64,000 nucleotides of DNA from Rhodocollybia butyracea. Its lineage: Eukaryota > Basidiomycota > Agaricomycetes > Agaricales > Omphalotaceae. The stretch lies in assembly GCA_015501585.1 (NCBI GenBank), contig JADNRY010000206.1, positions 1 through 64,000 of the forward strand, written 5' to 3'. Under the pieces are notes generated by a model, which had not been told where the DNA came from, ran no database searches, and was given only the letters and a program-made list of their open reading frames with translations. The position numbers and the translations under genes are program-made. Shown here piece after piece: positions 21,580 to 34,192 of the stretch. Every line of letters begins with the position of its first letter. Within the stretch, counting starts at the first letter, position 1.

Positions 21580-21935
21580 GGGTAGATCGGGTATAGTGTA
21601 CCGTACAGGTCACGGTGCAAGTTGAAGTTCAACAAATAACTTAAGCGCCAGAAGAAAGCCAGGTAAGTACAAGCTTGCGATTGGGTACAACTATGTTATG
21701 TTAAAAAGACTGCGAAAACTGGGTAACAACAATTTGAGAGCAATTACAATTAAACGAGAACAGACTTGCAAAGAATACCAATTGGAAAAACTGTAAAAGA
21801 CGACGGCTTCCGGGTGAGCTAGTGAGTGAATCATACCAGCACAAGAGCCAGATAAGTAGTGCCTTTAAAACCAAACATAGGATATAGAAGGATGCAAAAG
21901 AAAAGAAGTAATCCGATAGGCGGAATCGATGCGCG

Positions 21936-24210
21936 TCAAACTTTCTCTGCATCCTCACCATCCCCAGCAAGCATGATAGCTTGCAGAGCCTTTTCCGAAC
22001 GAGGTCTTATATCGACACCGAATGGGTCAGGCGTCCTGTAAAGCACAGTCAGTAATGTGTACCTGGTTAGAAGCACACTCATTTACCTGAACACGCTGTT
22101 GTTAAAGTCGATCTTTTCCCTGATCACCTTCTCTCTCCCATTTTCATCCTCTACGCATGGTCTATGAACATCAACAACACTCAAAAGCGCCGCAGTGAGT
22201 TGCCAAATGCTGCTCTCGACCAACTCTCGACCGGGACATGCTCTTCGTCCAAACCCTGTGGTTTTTTAAATATTGCTCAGTGAATCGCTGTAAAAGAACG
22301 AAGGTGCTCACCGAAAACATAACTGCGGGGATCCCGCTTCTTCGTTTCGCGCCTGAGCGCGTCGTATTCCTCGTTTTGAGGTCCATAAAGAACGGCTTCC
22401 TCATGCGGCGAGAGAAGGTACCGCTCGGGTCTGAACACATCCACGTCATCCCCGAATAGATCTTTCGAGCGCATGATAGCCCAGATATTCCCGAAGATCA
22501 ATGAACCTTTACGAAGGAGCATAGGTGAAGGATTAGGATCAGATGCTGATGGAGGAGGGGTGTAGACGTCGTCCTGTGTCAGCCGGTGCGGAAGACCTTT
22601 ACAGAGCAAGGATAATTGGTAAAAAGGGCGTAGACATGAAAACATAGGCCTTACTCAAAGGTAGAACCACACCACATCTCCATACTTCTGACATTACAGC
22701 CTCAACGTAGGGGAATCGCGGTTTCTTCACCTTGCAAGTGCCTCCCTTACCATCAGAAACCTCAACATCAATGAAACGATCCGATAAACTTGGTAGACGG
22801 GGCTTAGTGGTCGAAGGGGAATCGTCAGCTAAGGGGAAGCGGAAACGTCAGTGGAATGAACGTCTAACATGACAGGTAGATTTACCCAGTCCAGTAACCA
22901 AATCAAGTTCCTTCCTGGCCTTGCGTAGGATATCTCCACTTTCATCCTCCAACAGAGCCAAGAAATAGTGCATGACCGTGGCTATAGTAGTATCTGGAAC
23001 AAGACGTAATAACCGTTAGAAAATAAGCCATGAAATTGCGTTTATAATTAACTTACCTCCAGAGGCCGCATACATGCTATTCGCGGTCCATTTGAGATCG
23101 AATTCGAATTGAGCATAATCTGCCGTAGCGTGTTCCGGTTTAGTCGAGGAAGTCGGCGATGCAGCCCATTTCGAGAGTAGTTCCGGAGAGATATCGGAAC
23201 CGGTTTTAGTGTCTGCAGCAGGAACAACAGCATCTGAGTTATCCAAGAGTGTAGAGCAGAAGGAAGGCTTATGTGTCCCCTTCTGCATCTCCGACTTGAC
23301 CCACTCAAAAGGCTTCTCCACAAATTCAACCATCTTCGCTTTCCATTCTCGAGATTTTGGTAGAAAAGAGAATATTGGAAGGAACTCGAGCCATCTCGGA
23401 GCTTTCTGCAACGAAGGGAGGATATCAACCAGCCATATCCCACCTCCGGAGGCGATCTTATTGCTAAGAAGGTCCACGCAGTTTTCCGCCATGTCTAAAA
23501 ATTTGTCATGGACGACCTGTGTGTAGGATGTTGGAATAGTATATCCGTAAACGACCGAAAGAGTTAGCTGGCCCGCGTAGCGACGAATCAGGGGAATGTA
23601 CGAAAGAAAACGGGCAGGTATGGTTGATGGCTCGGAAGGCGTTGCGGACTGAGAAGAGGCAGACATTAAACCAGTCAGGAAACCAGCCGTTTCCCTCTCG
23701 ATTAATCCATGGTAAGCAGGGATCCTGTCTTTTGAGAAAGCCATACCCATCAACTTCCTCTGCCTTTTGGATTGCGGTCCATAGGATGTGAAAGCGACCA
23801 TATCATTACATCTATGTAGAGAGGTGAGCAAAAGTAGCAAGGTTTAGAAGTCCGTCGTACCCGCAAAGTTCCCCGACCATCACTAATTTCGGCTTATCAG
23901 AGTATATCCCTCCTTTCTTGTCCAGCAAGTCAAAGCAGACTTCTGGACTGGAAAGGAAGATCAAAGGTTGGCTTATGGAAAGGGAAGGATGTAACACGGA
24001 TAGTTGGACAACGGGGCCGTACGTTTGTGCAAGAGAAGTGGCTTTGATCCACAGCTGTTTTGGAGTCAAATGTAGGATATTACCGATGAGAGGAAGGGGT
24101 TTCGGCCCTGGTGGAATGCGCAATAGGTCCGAGGACTGTTTGCTGGATCGCAGATAGAGACCAAAAGCGCAAGTAAGACCAATGAGGGTCAGAAGAGAGA
24201 TGGGCTCCAT
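21936..24210 (-). CDS. Cytochrome P450 monooxygenase
   Basis: Exons 24210-23861, 23811-23057, 22993-22886, 22828-22655, 22596-22312, 22255-22087 and 22035-21936 join into 646 residues with no frame break. An N-terminal membrane anchor is followed by the hinge PPGPKPLPLIGN. The I-helix oxygen-binding segment reads AASGDTT (Ser where many P450s have Gly). PERYL lies in the ERR-triad region, and the haem loop is VFGFGRRACPGR with the Cys ligand. It is about 100 residues longer than a typical fungal P450, owing to Ser/Thr-rich inserts before the I-helix. It acts at the ER membrane with a P450 reductase; the substrate cannot be read. It is not closely related to the tandem P450s at 44-49.6 kb. Subfamily not assigned. 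Confidence 0.95.
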
Positions 24211-25472
24211 TGTTGGGTATGTGAATATCAGAAAGGTGTTTTATACGAGCGTATCTATGTCTGGGCTTCGTAAGACTAAAGAAGACGCCGTCTGGAGTGA
24301 ATCAGAATGGCGATTGAAGGCCTCTTGAGTTGAGGCGCGTCGGGATTTACGTCGTTGGTAACTGCGTTGTCCTATATCAGGGTATTCCGCCGGGTCTTCC
24401 TCCAGCCTCAGGAGTCGAGAAAGTTTGTTTCAAAGAACCACAAGCCAAAAAGCTTGAACCGTAATGGTTCGTTAAACCTGGGATTCCGCGAATTAGCTGT
24501 AGTTGAACAGTGTACAGTTCAGGTTAAGCTCACAGCTTCGGATTGAGCAGAGGACTGAGATATTGATAGCTCAAAGGGCCAAGGGGGTCTGAGCGGTGAC
24601 GAGGTTAGGAGAGAAAGGAAATCGAACCGAAGAAGCGAGCCCATTCTTAAAGTGGTATCTCCGAAAGACGCCCACTCGTGACAAGCATGTCGGCTTGTTA
24701 CGCCACCTTGATTTGGACTAGTTTTCTAGCAGAAAGTCTTTCGCCGAGTTACCGAAGCAAGATGGACATCATTATTCTCGTCCTGATTCCCATCTGGCTC
24801 TTCTGATATTCAAGCTATGGACATATCCAAGTTAGAAGTTTCAATTTCGCCCCATTGAACATTAAAACTCGTACATCACACCTCCTGGAGACACGGAGAC
24901 CGAAAGTCGTCAACAACTCGCTTGGGGCCATGCGATAATTTGCACCATGTGTAATAAACTTCTTTCTTCGTTCCAAAACATAGGTTCGCACCTTCCTATT
25001 CCGACTGACGGGAATGTCATAGTGATTTATTTATGCCCGGATTGTCTCGACTCTCGACACAACTGGAACCCCCGAGATTTGCAAAGATCTTGAAGGATGC
25101 GTTCCATTAATGATACACACCGGTCTATGTAAGTGGCAACCAACGTTCTGGCGTTAGATAGCCTTCTACCGCGACGTCAATTCCTCATAATAGCACAACT
25201 TGATTAATCTGTGAAATGGGAGGAATTCTGATACCTGATCCCAACGCTGATATCTGCGTCAGAGACCTCGGACTGGCCAGAGACGACAGACATTTGTGAG
25301 TCCGAGGTCTATGGGCTCGACATTTGATGTTCTGTTCTCGACAACAGAACCCGGGAGTTGTTACAAGAAACCAACAAACCGAGACACCAAAAATTCCCGT
25401 TGTCAAGTTAAAGACCCAATGGATATCGAAACCTCAATAACGTTACAGATAGAATATTACTCTTCATCTCAT
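24211..25472. other. Intergenic, no gene seen
   Basis: Contains the P450 promoter side (minus strand) and the 3' side of the peroxidase gene. No supported frame. Confidence 0.5.
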
Positions 25473-26314
25473 TTATGTCACCAACTTTGCAATTTCCGCA
25501 TCAATAGCTTGAGGTGTTGTTGTTGAAGCCCATCGTTGAACAACGTTGCCTTGTTTGTCAATCAAGAATTTCTCAAAATTCCACTAAGAAGAGTAACGGT
25601 GAAATCAGTTCACTGCCGGATCAGCACAGCAGAGTCGCAGCACACCTTGATACGACTAAGGCCGAGAATACCAGACTTCTCCGACTTGAGAAACTTGTAT
25701 ACTTCGTTGGTGCTATCGCCATTGACATCCGACTTTTTCATGAGGGGAAAGTAACGCCATGGTTGACTGTGCAGAATTGAGCGACTCCTTCATCATCGAG
25801 GGCTCCTGGCCACCAAACTGGAAGGGTATAATTTGAGCAAACACGTTACTAAGAATTCGGAGGGCGTACTTGGTTGCAAGGGAAGCCTAGGATGGTGAAA
25901 TCGTTGTCCTTGTACTTGTCATACAAAGCTTGTAAGCCTAAATCAAGGTCCAGTATAGCATAGCGACAGAGAACGGACGAACAGACCCTTGTATTGAGGT
26001 GTGAATCCACTACAAGCGGACTTTAGTTTGTGATTTGATCAAGATAAAGTAGACAGCTCATACCAGGCAGAAGCGGTATTCACAATCAGAATGACTTTGC
26101 CCTTGAGATCAGCAAAATCTAAAGTCTTGTTGCCAGGCATCTCAGCCTGTAAGGAGTAGAATCCGGTTTTTTCAGACATTGTGTGTAAACGAGAAGCTCG
26201 GAGGGAAGGGCTAAGTAAAGGATGGGAGACGTAGGCACTACGTGAAAGACGAGAGGGGATAAATAAGTTCGTAGTGAGCTGATGAATCGCTCGTGAAGAA
26301 TAATTTGTGATCAT
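25473..26314 (-). CDS. Glutathione/thioredoxin peroxidase, two apparent frame breaks in one exon
   Basis: Exons 26179 (or 26314)-26064, 26009-25987, 25937-25870, 25817-25646 and 25583-25473. The family signature is [11 protein letters not shown] followed by [17 protein letters not shown], with the peroxidatic Cys codon split by the first intron (TG|T), so it is Cys and not selenocysteine. Then come [46 protein letters not shown] and an intact C-terminus. The core is 163 residues, normal for the family. Exon 4 lacks two bases: one in GGG at 25800-25802, one in GGGG at 25744-25747. From Met 26314 the protein gains a 45-residue Arg/Ser-rich, acid-free leader that looks mitochondrial; Met 26179 (MSEKTGFY) gives a cytosolic form. 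It reduces hydroperoxides using thioredoxin or glutathione. Confidence 0.92.
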
Positions 26315-26405
26315 GAGGGAATTCTCGGGCGTCCGGTAAGATGTGACATCGGCCATCTGACGTCATCATCGGGTAAGTTTCGGGATTCCCGATTCCCGAG
26401 CCGCG

Positions 26406-29400
26406 TCAAGCAAAAATTCCATCGCCGTCTTTGAGAACTTTCCTGAACTTCTTCCGTTTACTCTTTCCTCGTCCTAAATCAAACGCGAGTGTTTTGAGTA
26501 GAGGAGTATACCGTTGAGGCCGACGAGATAATATCTTGTGAAAAGCATGCGCTCCCAACCTAGACAGCATTTTCACATGACAGATGAGGATCCAGAGTAA
26601 CCGGGAAGCGCACCATAAAACATCTGCTTTTTGCACCTTGACGGAACCACCATTCGCCTTTGCGACGCGATTCAGTGATTTGGCCCTTATCACGGTAAAG
26701 CAGTGATTAAACATCTGGTTGATAGTGGCTGGCCTAGCCTCAATACAGAGATATCGAGCGGTGAAGGTATGCGCGCATACCTTTGGCGAATTTGTTTGTT
26801 TCACGACGCGTCTTTCCTTCCCAGTCACGAATATACGCGTCCATCTTCATGGCTGAGAGTAGAAAACTTTGATAAATGTTCAAATGGACAACGTGTTCAG
26901 AGTTGAGTATTGAATCGGTGTAAATAACATGGCTGCATCTTTTTGAAAGCCTGGTTTATGTTCAACATCTTGGACTAAAAAGATGACGGAAACCCACTGA
27001 CATTAGCATTTTGCTCTGGAACGCTCGACCAGAAGAGCGTCCATGGGCGACCGTCAAAGAATCAGCTAAACCTAAAAGAGGTAACTTGTTAGTGTAAGAA
27101 TCCTAGTGCTCGATATTTTGTACTTGCGAGATTTTACATATCGAGTGTAATCTACCGTGACTGATAGGTCTGTCATGTTGAGTGCGTATCCACACCATGG
27201 AAAGACTGAATAAAGGTCGCATTAGTCCCAAAGCTAGATGTAACTTGAATGTCATACAATCTTGCTTTGGGGATACAACGTTCAAAACTTGTTCGTCATA
27301 GTCAAAGTTGGTTAAGGTTTTGTCTTTGGAAACAAAACATCCATACTCTGGATGCCCTAGAACAAAATAAACTTGAAGTTACATTAGAGTGGTTCCAGAG
27401 GCCGACCTTTGTTCATCACTTTGAGAAACTGTTTCGCTTTTTGTACGTCGGTTGTAATCAGAAGATAATCGTCGGTGTGTCTCATGAGCAGCTGACAGAT
27501 TCTGACATTAGGCTAGGAATATGATATGGATCAAACAAAAGAACGTACACTTCGAGGATCATCCAAAAGTTTCGGAAAATCTGGCCGTCTCTCGAGATCG
27601 CCGTAAAAGAATGAGCAAAGAATACTCGAAAGAACGGATCCTTGCGGAATGCCGACAACTTGACGATAGTAGGCAGGACCAATCTAGAATAATCAGTATG
27701 AAGGACAGGCACGTAATAAAATACCCACTTTCACAATATTCTCCGTTATGTGCTGCTCAAGAAGTTCTACAACAGAATGGGTTTCTGTTGAACGGTACTC
27801 AACCTTGAAATACGTCACGCATTGACAACGACGTCGTAAGGGAACACTAGCGACTGACCTGATCGACAAATATGATGTTGCGCAAGGAGTTTGCCAACTG
27901 AGAGGCATATCGCAAGAAATGAGGATGATCGTCTGACGTTGGTGAGTAGTCAATCGATCTTGACGAAAACCATGATACTCACCATCCGGAATAGCTTTCT
28001 GTAGGTAGGTGCGCCTGGGTCGATTCTCAACTGTGCCAATCTGGCCAAATCTCTGAATCATATAGCCATCCTTTGTTATGATGGTGAGTTTGATGTCATT
28101 CGAGGCAGACTCTACAAGTACCTGGGAAAGGAGGGTCCGTAATATTTCAAGTAGCTTCTGCTGATCGATAGTATCGAAGCAGGCCTGAACATCCATCTTG
28201 ACAAAATATAATTTCGGACTATGATACTATTAGCTTTTGGTCTGGATTGGAAGTAAACATACAAGACTCACAGTTTTTTGCTGGCATCTAAAAGAGAAGA
28301 CTTGAAGCGCTTGAGTCTGGCATACACATCGTCGTCACCGGTCGTTGAAGCTCCAATGAGATGGGGTTGAATTTCCTCGAGTACGCCGTTAGTATGGTAA
28401 AAGTACCGTAATTGAAGCTTAAATCACCTTCTCATACTTCAGAATGCTGAAAGCTGTCTGTAATATCTGATTGATGGAGCGATTACGAGGCAAAACTTTC
28501 GGACCCTGTAATGTTCGAGTTCAGCCGGTCTCAGGACAGAAGAGAGCAATCGCTATACCGGTTTTGAAGGTTGCTTGCGCCTTAGATTGACAATGGGCCG
28601 CACACCGGTTTCTTTCGGTAAGAGGCGAACATAGGAAAATCCTAGCTCGCGTTGCTTTAGAATCTCTTTGGCCTCTTCCTCAGACAGCTTCTCGAAGGTG
28701 TCGCTCGTGAGACGGTCTATCAGAGGAGCACAAAGTCGCTCCCAGTCATCGAGGCGGAAGTAAAGGACCTGATTCCGGAACGCTGAAGTATCGGTGATAT
28801 AGAAGGTAGTCTAAAATGATTATATTGAGACCTAGCGCTATTATTCAGTGTAAAGTGGAACATACACGGAGGAGCGATATCACAAAACACTCGAAGAACC
28901 AAAACATGAAATCTTCCAGGAGCTCGCGTCGTTTGAGGGTGTCTGAAACTGATACCCTTGTTTGATTCTTACCATCACCGGAGGGCATAAGCCATTCACA
29001 GTCTGCAGTACTAAATCCTTGCAGTACGTGATGAAGAGACAGAGTTTCATAACGTCGAGAAACAATCAATGTCCTGAGGTCTACACATACAATGATTTCA
29101 GGCGAGCATACAACTGAGAGATATTTGCCGCTTACGCTGACATACAATCTTAAAGTTCTGCTTGGTACCCCAGAATCTTTTCGGAATAACAGCCGTCGTG
29201 ACCAAAATGACATATTTGTACACCTGCGGAGACATTAGAAGAGTTTTCGATTACATTGAATGATTACCTCGTTGTAACTACACGCAAAATCCATGAAGCG
29301 GGTTTGCTTTTTGTAGCTTGTCGAGCTTGGGTAATACCAAAAGCTGATATTGTTCGCCCCTCAGAGTCAAATGAGAATTCCTTGAAGGACCGCTGTGAGC

Positions 29401-31001
29401 GTATTTGCGACAAGTGCTCAGACATTGCTTCCTGTAGGTTGAGAACCCGTCAATGTTGGCCGAAACTCCCGTTAATTAAAACTAACCAATACCAAAGTCC
29501 CGTCCACATCCTTTTCTGGGCATGACTAGTCAAGTATTGGGAAAATCCTTTGTGGGGAAATCTTACCAAGTTCCGCTGATATTTTCGATGGACAGACTCT
29601 GTCACGTAGTAGTCGATACTTGGTCTTTCCATGTCTCCATATTAGCTTTTCCAAAATAGGTAAAACTTCTTTGAGTCTTTTTGGCGTCTTGCACAAGCCA
29701 AGTTTCTGTAGAAAATTTTAGCTTCAATACTTTCACAAGATGCGCCGGTTCCCACCTCGATTTCGGCGTCCCTGTTGGTGAAATCAGGAATATGCCAAGG
29801 CTCCCATTTGTTAACTAGAAACATAAAGGCATTTTCAAGCCCGTATTGTCGAGGAAATACATATTTCGCGAAGCGTCTTCCTTGGTCGGCGAGATCACGA
29901 GGAGCTGATTCTTGAGCTTTTACAGCGTTGGGATTAAAGGACGGTCGTAGTCGGTTCAGAATGTCTGTAAACGAAGGTAAGATGATGAAACCAATGTACT
30001 AAAGTCAGTCGTCTCACGATTCAAGGGAAGTCCTACGATAATAGACCTTGAAGGAGTGAAACTTGGGCGGGCATAGAACATGCGCTGTCGCGTGAAAAGT
30101 ACGTCCACCGGAGACCGCCTGCATTCCTATTAGGAGTGGCAGGATGAAAAGATGAGAGTAACGCACGTGCGCATCTTCAGAGCAGGCGGAGCATATCCTT
30201 TTGAACCCACCTTCAAACGCTTCTTCATCCTATTGGACGATTCGCTGTCCGTGTCAGAGAGTTTCCTTTTCAGACTTTCTTCGTTTCGTTCCCGCTCGGA
30301 CGTAGGGACTGAGTATAAGAGAAGGGGTCCAGTCATTTGGCAAAGGCATCCATTTGGCAGTGAAACAAAAACGCTCGTTTTGGTGAGAAGGTGGATCATG
30401 GCATCGACACCGATTCTGTGTAATTCCTCAGGCTAAAACTTTCATACCGAGTGATATTTTGAAAGTACCTTTGCAGCAACAAAGCCCACTCTGGACCTTG
30501 GAGCGCTGTGATAATAGTGTTAACGAACGGGTTACTGATTCTCCCGTTGCGTGATAGGGCGTCTCCGGACCCCCGATTCTGGGACCCCCGATTCTGAGAA
30601 TAAATGAGTGAAAAAGAAAGTAGAGTAGGTATGGAGAGTTACCAATCGGTATCCCAAGGTAATGGTGTGGTTCGATACCTTGCTAGAGAAAATTATTTCT
30701 TGAGACCTCTCGATAATCTTTCAGGCCGTGAGTAGCAATGCTGTACAGTGATTCTAGTAACACTCACATCCTTCATTTCCATGGAAGGGTTCGGGGACCA
30801 AGAGATAGACTCTTCGTCCGTCTGCACAGCAACATATGTGGTTTCAAGAAATTGACGAAAGACAAGATTGTCACCCGTTAACACCAAGGCCACCCTAGAT
30901 CCATTATGTCGCGGGCGAAGAGTTTCATTCAAGTAGGTTCGCAGGTTTCGAGTACTTTTGAAGTAGACTTGTATAATCTCCAAAGTTTTCGGAGGTTCCA
31001 T
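26406..31001 (-). CDS. TERT: Telomerase reverse transcriptase
   Basis: A many-exon gene of more than 1000 codons. The start MEPPKTLEIIQVYFKSTRNL is followed by a TEN-like region (DNLVFRQFLETTYVAVQTDE). RNA-binding-domain motifs: RFAKYVFPRQYGLENAF (CP region, about 29860) and VIPKRFWGTKQNF (T motif with FWG, about 29170). RT motifs: FVISLLRTTFYITD with FRNQVLYFR (motif 1), RLLPKETGVRPIVNLRRK (motif 2, about 28640), FVKMDVQACFDTID (motif A, first catalytic Asp near 28192), VVGIPQGSVLSSILCSFFYG (motif B, about 27640) and LMRHTDDYLLITTD (motif C, Asp pair 27468-27473). The C-terminal extension ends with RKKFRKVLKDGDGIFA. All junctions checked keep phase, so the gene looks intact. A 15 bp duplication sits at one 3' splice site (30567-30596). 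It extends telomeres in the nucleus with its RNA subunit, which is not seen here. Confidence 0.96.
30567..30596 (-). repeat. 15 bp tandem duplication of a TERT 3' splice site
   Basis: GGACCCCCGATTCTG occurs twice in tandem (plus strand). On the coding strand each copy supplies a CAG acceptor followed by AATCGGGGGTCC, so either AG can be used; the upper one adds five residues (NRGSQ) in frame. Confidence 0.85.
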
Positions 31002-31191
31002 CGTTACGCGCCTTGAAACTTGACAAGCCAACTGTAATGATTTGGCCAAGTAAAGGTTCAGATGAGGTCACGAGCTGTGACCTGAACGCGCACAGTCACA
31101 CCTGACCGGACCGCTCCGAAGCCGATAAGATGATAAAGATGATAAATTTCATCACAAAGATTTACCACACTGTTCGAGTTCGCCTACCACG
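31002..31191. promoter_or_regulatory. Divergent promoter between TERT and the Ca3427-like gene
   Basis: 190 bp separate two start codons on opposite strands. No TATA box stands out; a GATAA-rich stretch lies at 31122-31147. Confidence 0.5.
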
Positions 31192-32616
31192 ATGCCTTTG
31201 AGAATCGGATACGGTAGTCTTTGGCTTTCTACGAAATACTCTCCGTCTCACCTTTTTCCCAGTCCGCGAACACTTTTCCTCTCCGCTCCTTCAGTTTGCC
31301 CAAGCCGACGAAGGCCGAACAATAAGTCTAGTTGAGTGCCCCAGTGAGTATTCCAGTTCCCTACTAAAAACCCCTCACGTTTACCGAAAGCTCTGAAGGT
31401 GGGACCGGCCAGCTAATTTCCCGTCTCACAAAGAATGAAATCGACGTCGCTATGCAAGTCTGAAAGGCTACTATTGAATCTGCGCACATAGAGACTCATT
31501 TCGTACAGTGCTCTTACTGACCCTCTCATATCTGGCATTGCAAACGGCTCAGAGGCGTATAAACTTATTGGGAGCTACGTGAAGACTCCACTCAACTGGT
31601 GCGATTCTCTCGATCTTTACCTACTAAGGCGCAGAACAGGAGATTGACCATATGGTACAGGGCTGTTGTTGCGGGGAAAGACTCTACTTACGAGAAAATC
31701 AGCGACCTCAAGGACACCACGATAGGTATTTCTCGGATAGGAAGGTGATTCGCTAGCCAATTTTATTGAGGGATGATGCATCGAACCTAGATAGTGGAAG
31801 TCAAACTATGGCCTATGTCATGGGCTTTCAGCAAGGCTGGTCTTCGGAGAGCATGAACTTTCAAGGTATGTTTTCTGTAATCAAGTTTCTAGGCTTAATG
31901 GTAAACTTTGGATACTTGTAGTTAACAACGACATTCGGGGTCTCATCGACTCTGTAAACGATGGTTCCACGAGTGCGTTCATGTGGGAATGGTTGGTCAT
32001 TCTTTTATCATTATCTAGCTATGAATAGTAATTCTCTCTAAAGGTTTACAACTAAGCCATGGCTTAACTCTGGAGAAGTTCGCTTCGTACGTACTATGGG
32101 CGTTCTAGTCGTGAATCTAGGATGAACATCGTAACAAATGCGTCTTCTGCACAGATCGGCTCGGTTCCTACACCTTGGCCTTCCTGGCTCATTGCGGCTC
32201 AAACTTCTGCGGATGCAGATGCGTTGAAGGAATTCCTAACAACGTTATCGAGCTATGTTCGTGCCTTCGATTCAGCTGAAAGTCGCGCTACGAAGAATGT
32301 CGACTTCATCAGAGCAGCATTTTCATATAACGAAGAAGACATCAAGGCAAGTCCAATCATCTGAATGTTGAGGCTTATCTGTAACATACCTATGCAGTCT
32401 TGGATGAAAACTGTGGGGTATTTCCCAGAGTGCGCAAACTTACCGAAGGATGTCATCTTGGAGACTCTTGAGTATGAATTATTACTGTTGGCGCTAGCGA
32501 TCAGGGATAACAATCTATTTTCTAGTGTGCTTAAAAAGGCTGGAGTTGTTAAAGCGCCAGAGGGGGGATTCACGCTCGACAAGTTCATCAACCCAAAGGT
32601 TGTGAAGCTAACCTGA
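31192..32616 (+). CDS. Ca3427-like protein, type 2 periplasmic-binding fold
   Basis: Ten exons (31192-31213, 31263-31343, 31399-31453, 31509-31598, 31661-31744, 31795-31865, 31922-31991, 32044-32086, 32155-32346, 32398-32616) give 308 residues without a break. It opens with MPLRIGYVREHFSSPLLQFA, then ECPSGTGQLISRL, DVAIALTDPLISGIANGSEA, LIGSYVKTPLNWAV, ISRIGSGSQTMAYVMGFQQG, AFMWEWFTTKPWL and VPTPWPSWLIAA. This matches the fungal Ca3427 (PBP2) group, related in fold to thiamine-precursor-binding proteins. There is no signal peptide, so a cytosolic ligand-binding role is likely; the ligand is unknown. Introns 3 (31454-31508) and 9 (32347-32397) begin with GCAAGT and end with AG. Confidence 0.85.
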
Positions 32617-32750
32617 ACGCGGACAGATAAAATGGGAAAAATATACATTGCAAGAAATACAATTTTCTATATACGCTAAATCATAGGGGTTCGGAAGTAA
32701 GATACGCAGCTAATCAAGTAAAATCAGGAACTGGTTCAAGCAGCAGGGTC

Positions 32751-33667
32751 CTAAGCTTCAGCAGTTTTCTTCTCCGCCTTATTCAGGAAACCTGCTCAAA
32801 GAAATCAGAAGCAGTAGTGAAAGGGGGATGGAAGGCGAATACCCTTCAGCTTGGCGTTATTGGCTTTTTCACGTTGAGCGTCGATAGCCTTATATCTAGC
32901 AAGTTCTTGATCATACAGAGAGACCTCTAAGCAGTACAAATTGAGTTCAGACGGGAAAAGAACGCGTAGTAAGGAACGAACCCGATGGGTTTTTAGTCTT
33001 CAGCTCGGCGAACAGCTTGTAGGCTCGTTCAAGGTAACCTTGTTCTGCAAGAGCCTTGGCTTTACGGTACATAGCTTTGTAGTTGGTTTCGTTTTTCGCT
33101 AGCACCTATAACAAACCAAACGGATTCATATACGCGATTGATGACAATCGAATTTTACACACTTTCTCGGCCGTTTCTTGAGTGCGTTTCCAGTTTCCAG
33201 CTTTCATATGGCAAGCGGACATATTATTGTATATTTTCTCGAGAAATTCATCAACCTGGATAACACATCACTAAAAGGTTGGGGTAATCTCGTTCAAAGA
33301 CACACCTCTGTTTTTTCTTTTCCTGCCTCTGCAGGTTCCATACCCATCGATTTGAATGCATTCCTGGTTCATGAGTTTACTAAAACCATTGTTTTCACTT
33401 TGAAAACTATACTTGCTTGTCTAATCCTTGGGCATACATCAAAGCCTAATCAAAGCCGTCAGACGCCACACATACACAGTACGATGATGAAGCTTACACC
33501 ATGATATGCTGCTAGGGCTGCAGAGAGGTTCAGCCGGTTGAGCATTCAATTGAAGCATACAAGTTCCACGCAATCTCACCTTCTTTCAGCTTTCCTTCTT
33601 TAAACGCCACATCACCAGTGTCTTTCTGTTTCTTGGCAATCTCAAATTTTTCATCATTGGTGGACAT
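32751..33667 (-). CDS. Small TPR protein (TTC9-like)
   Basis: Exons 33667-33580, 33517-33498 (20 bases), 33445-33417, 33363-33306, 33255-33163, 33105-32982, 32926-32843 and 32791-32751 give 178 residues in one frame. Tetratricopeptide features: KKQKDTGDVAFKEGKLKEAL, YHGALMYAQGLDK, IYNNMSACHMKAGNWKRTQE and YKAMYRKAKALAEQGYLERA. The layout resembles TTC9-type or FKBP-associated TPR domains, which dock chaperone partners. The C-terminus is Lys-rich (GFLNKAEKKTAEA). The intron 33364-33416 uses a GC donor (GCAAGT). It shares a 192 bp divergent promoter with the gene at 33860. Confidence 0.85.
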
Positions 33668-33859
33668 GATGGCAGTGGATTAATATGGGTCGGAGAGAGT
33701 TCGTGAGTCTTTCTAGCAACACACTCGAAGAGCGAACAATGCAGTGAATGATGGCCACGATGAAGAGTTAAAACAAAAATGAGGCGAAGCGCGTGCCAAA
33801 GCGCTAAAGGGCGCTAATTTAGGCGCCCTCTTCGTTTACTGTTCCTTATTACCGCCAAG
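33668..33859. promoter_or_regulatory. Divergent promoter of the TPR gene and the small mitochondrial-type gene
   Basis: 192 bp between opposite start codons. A repeated AGGCG/GGGCGC stretch lies at 33782-33822. No TATA box is evident. Confidence 0.45.
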
Positions 33860-34192
33860 ATGTCGAAGTTAGCCAACATCATAGGTTTCTCAATATTCGG
33901 CCTGGCTGCCAGGTTTGGCCAGCTCGGAATACAGAAACGGCCTCTGCTTGATAGTTCGTCCGATGCAATTTACTCAAGTTCAGCTTAACAACTATTGTTT
34001 TTAGATATGTACGGGCATGCTTTGGCGATGGGTGTCTTTGGATACGGAGGCTACCTGGCGTACAGATGGGACGAGACTGCAGCTGTCCTAATTGAGAAAA
34101 AGAAGGCTGAAATAGCGGAAAGGAGAAAGGCGCGGTTAGAAAGAGCTGAAGCTATCGAAGCAAAACTTTTGGCTCAGCATGAAGAGCATTAA
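33860..34192 (+). CDS. Small single-pass, probably mitochondrial inner-membrane protein
   Basis: Exons 33860-33953 and 34005-34192, 93 residues. An N-terminal hydrophobic stretch (LANIIGFSIFGLAARF) is followed by GHALAMGVFGYGGYLAYRWD, a Gly-rich membrane segment, and a long charged helix (KKKAEIAERRKARLERAEAI). Size and layout resemble accessory subunits of respiratory complexes in fungi, possibly a complex I accessory subunit (NUXM-like) or a small ATP-synthase subunit. I could not decide between these. Expression with the divergent TPR gene is possible. Confidence 0.7.
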
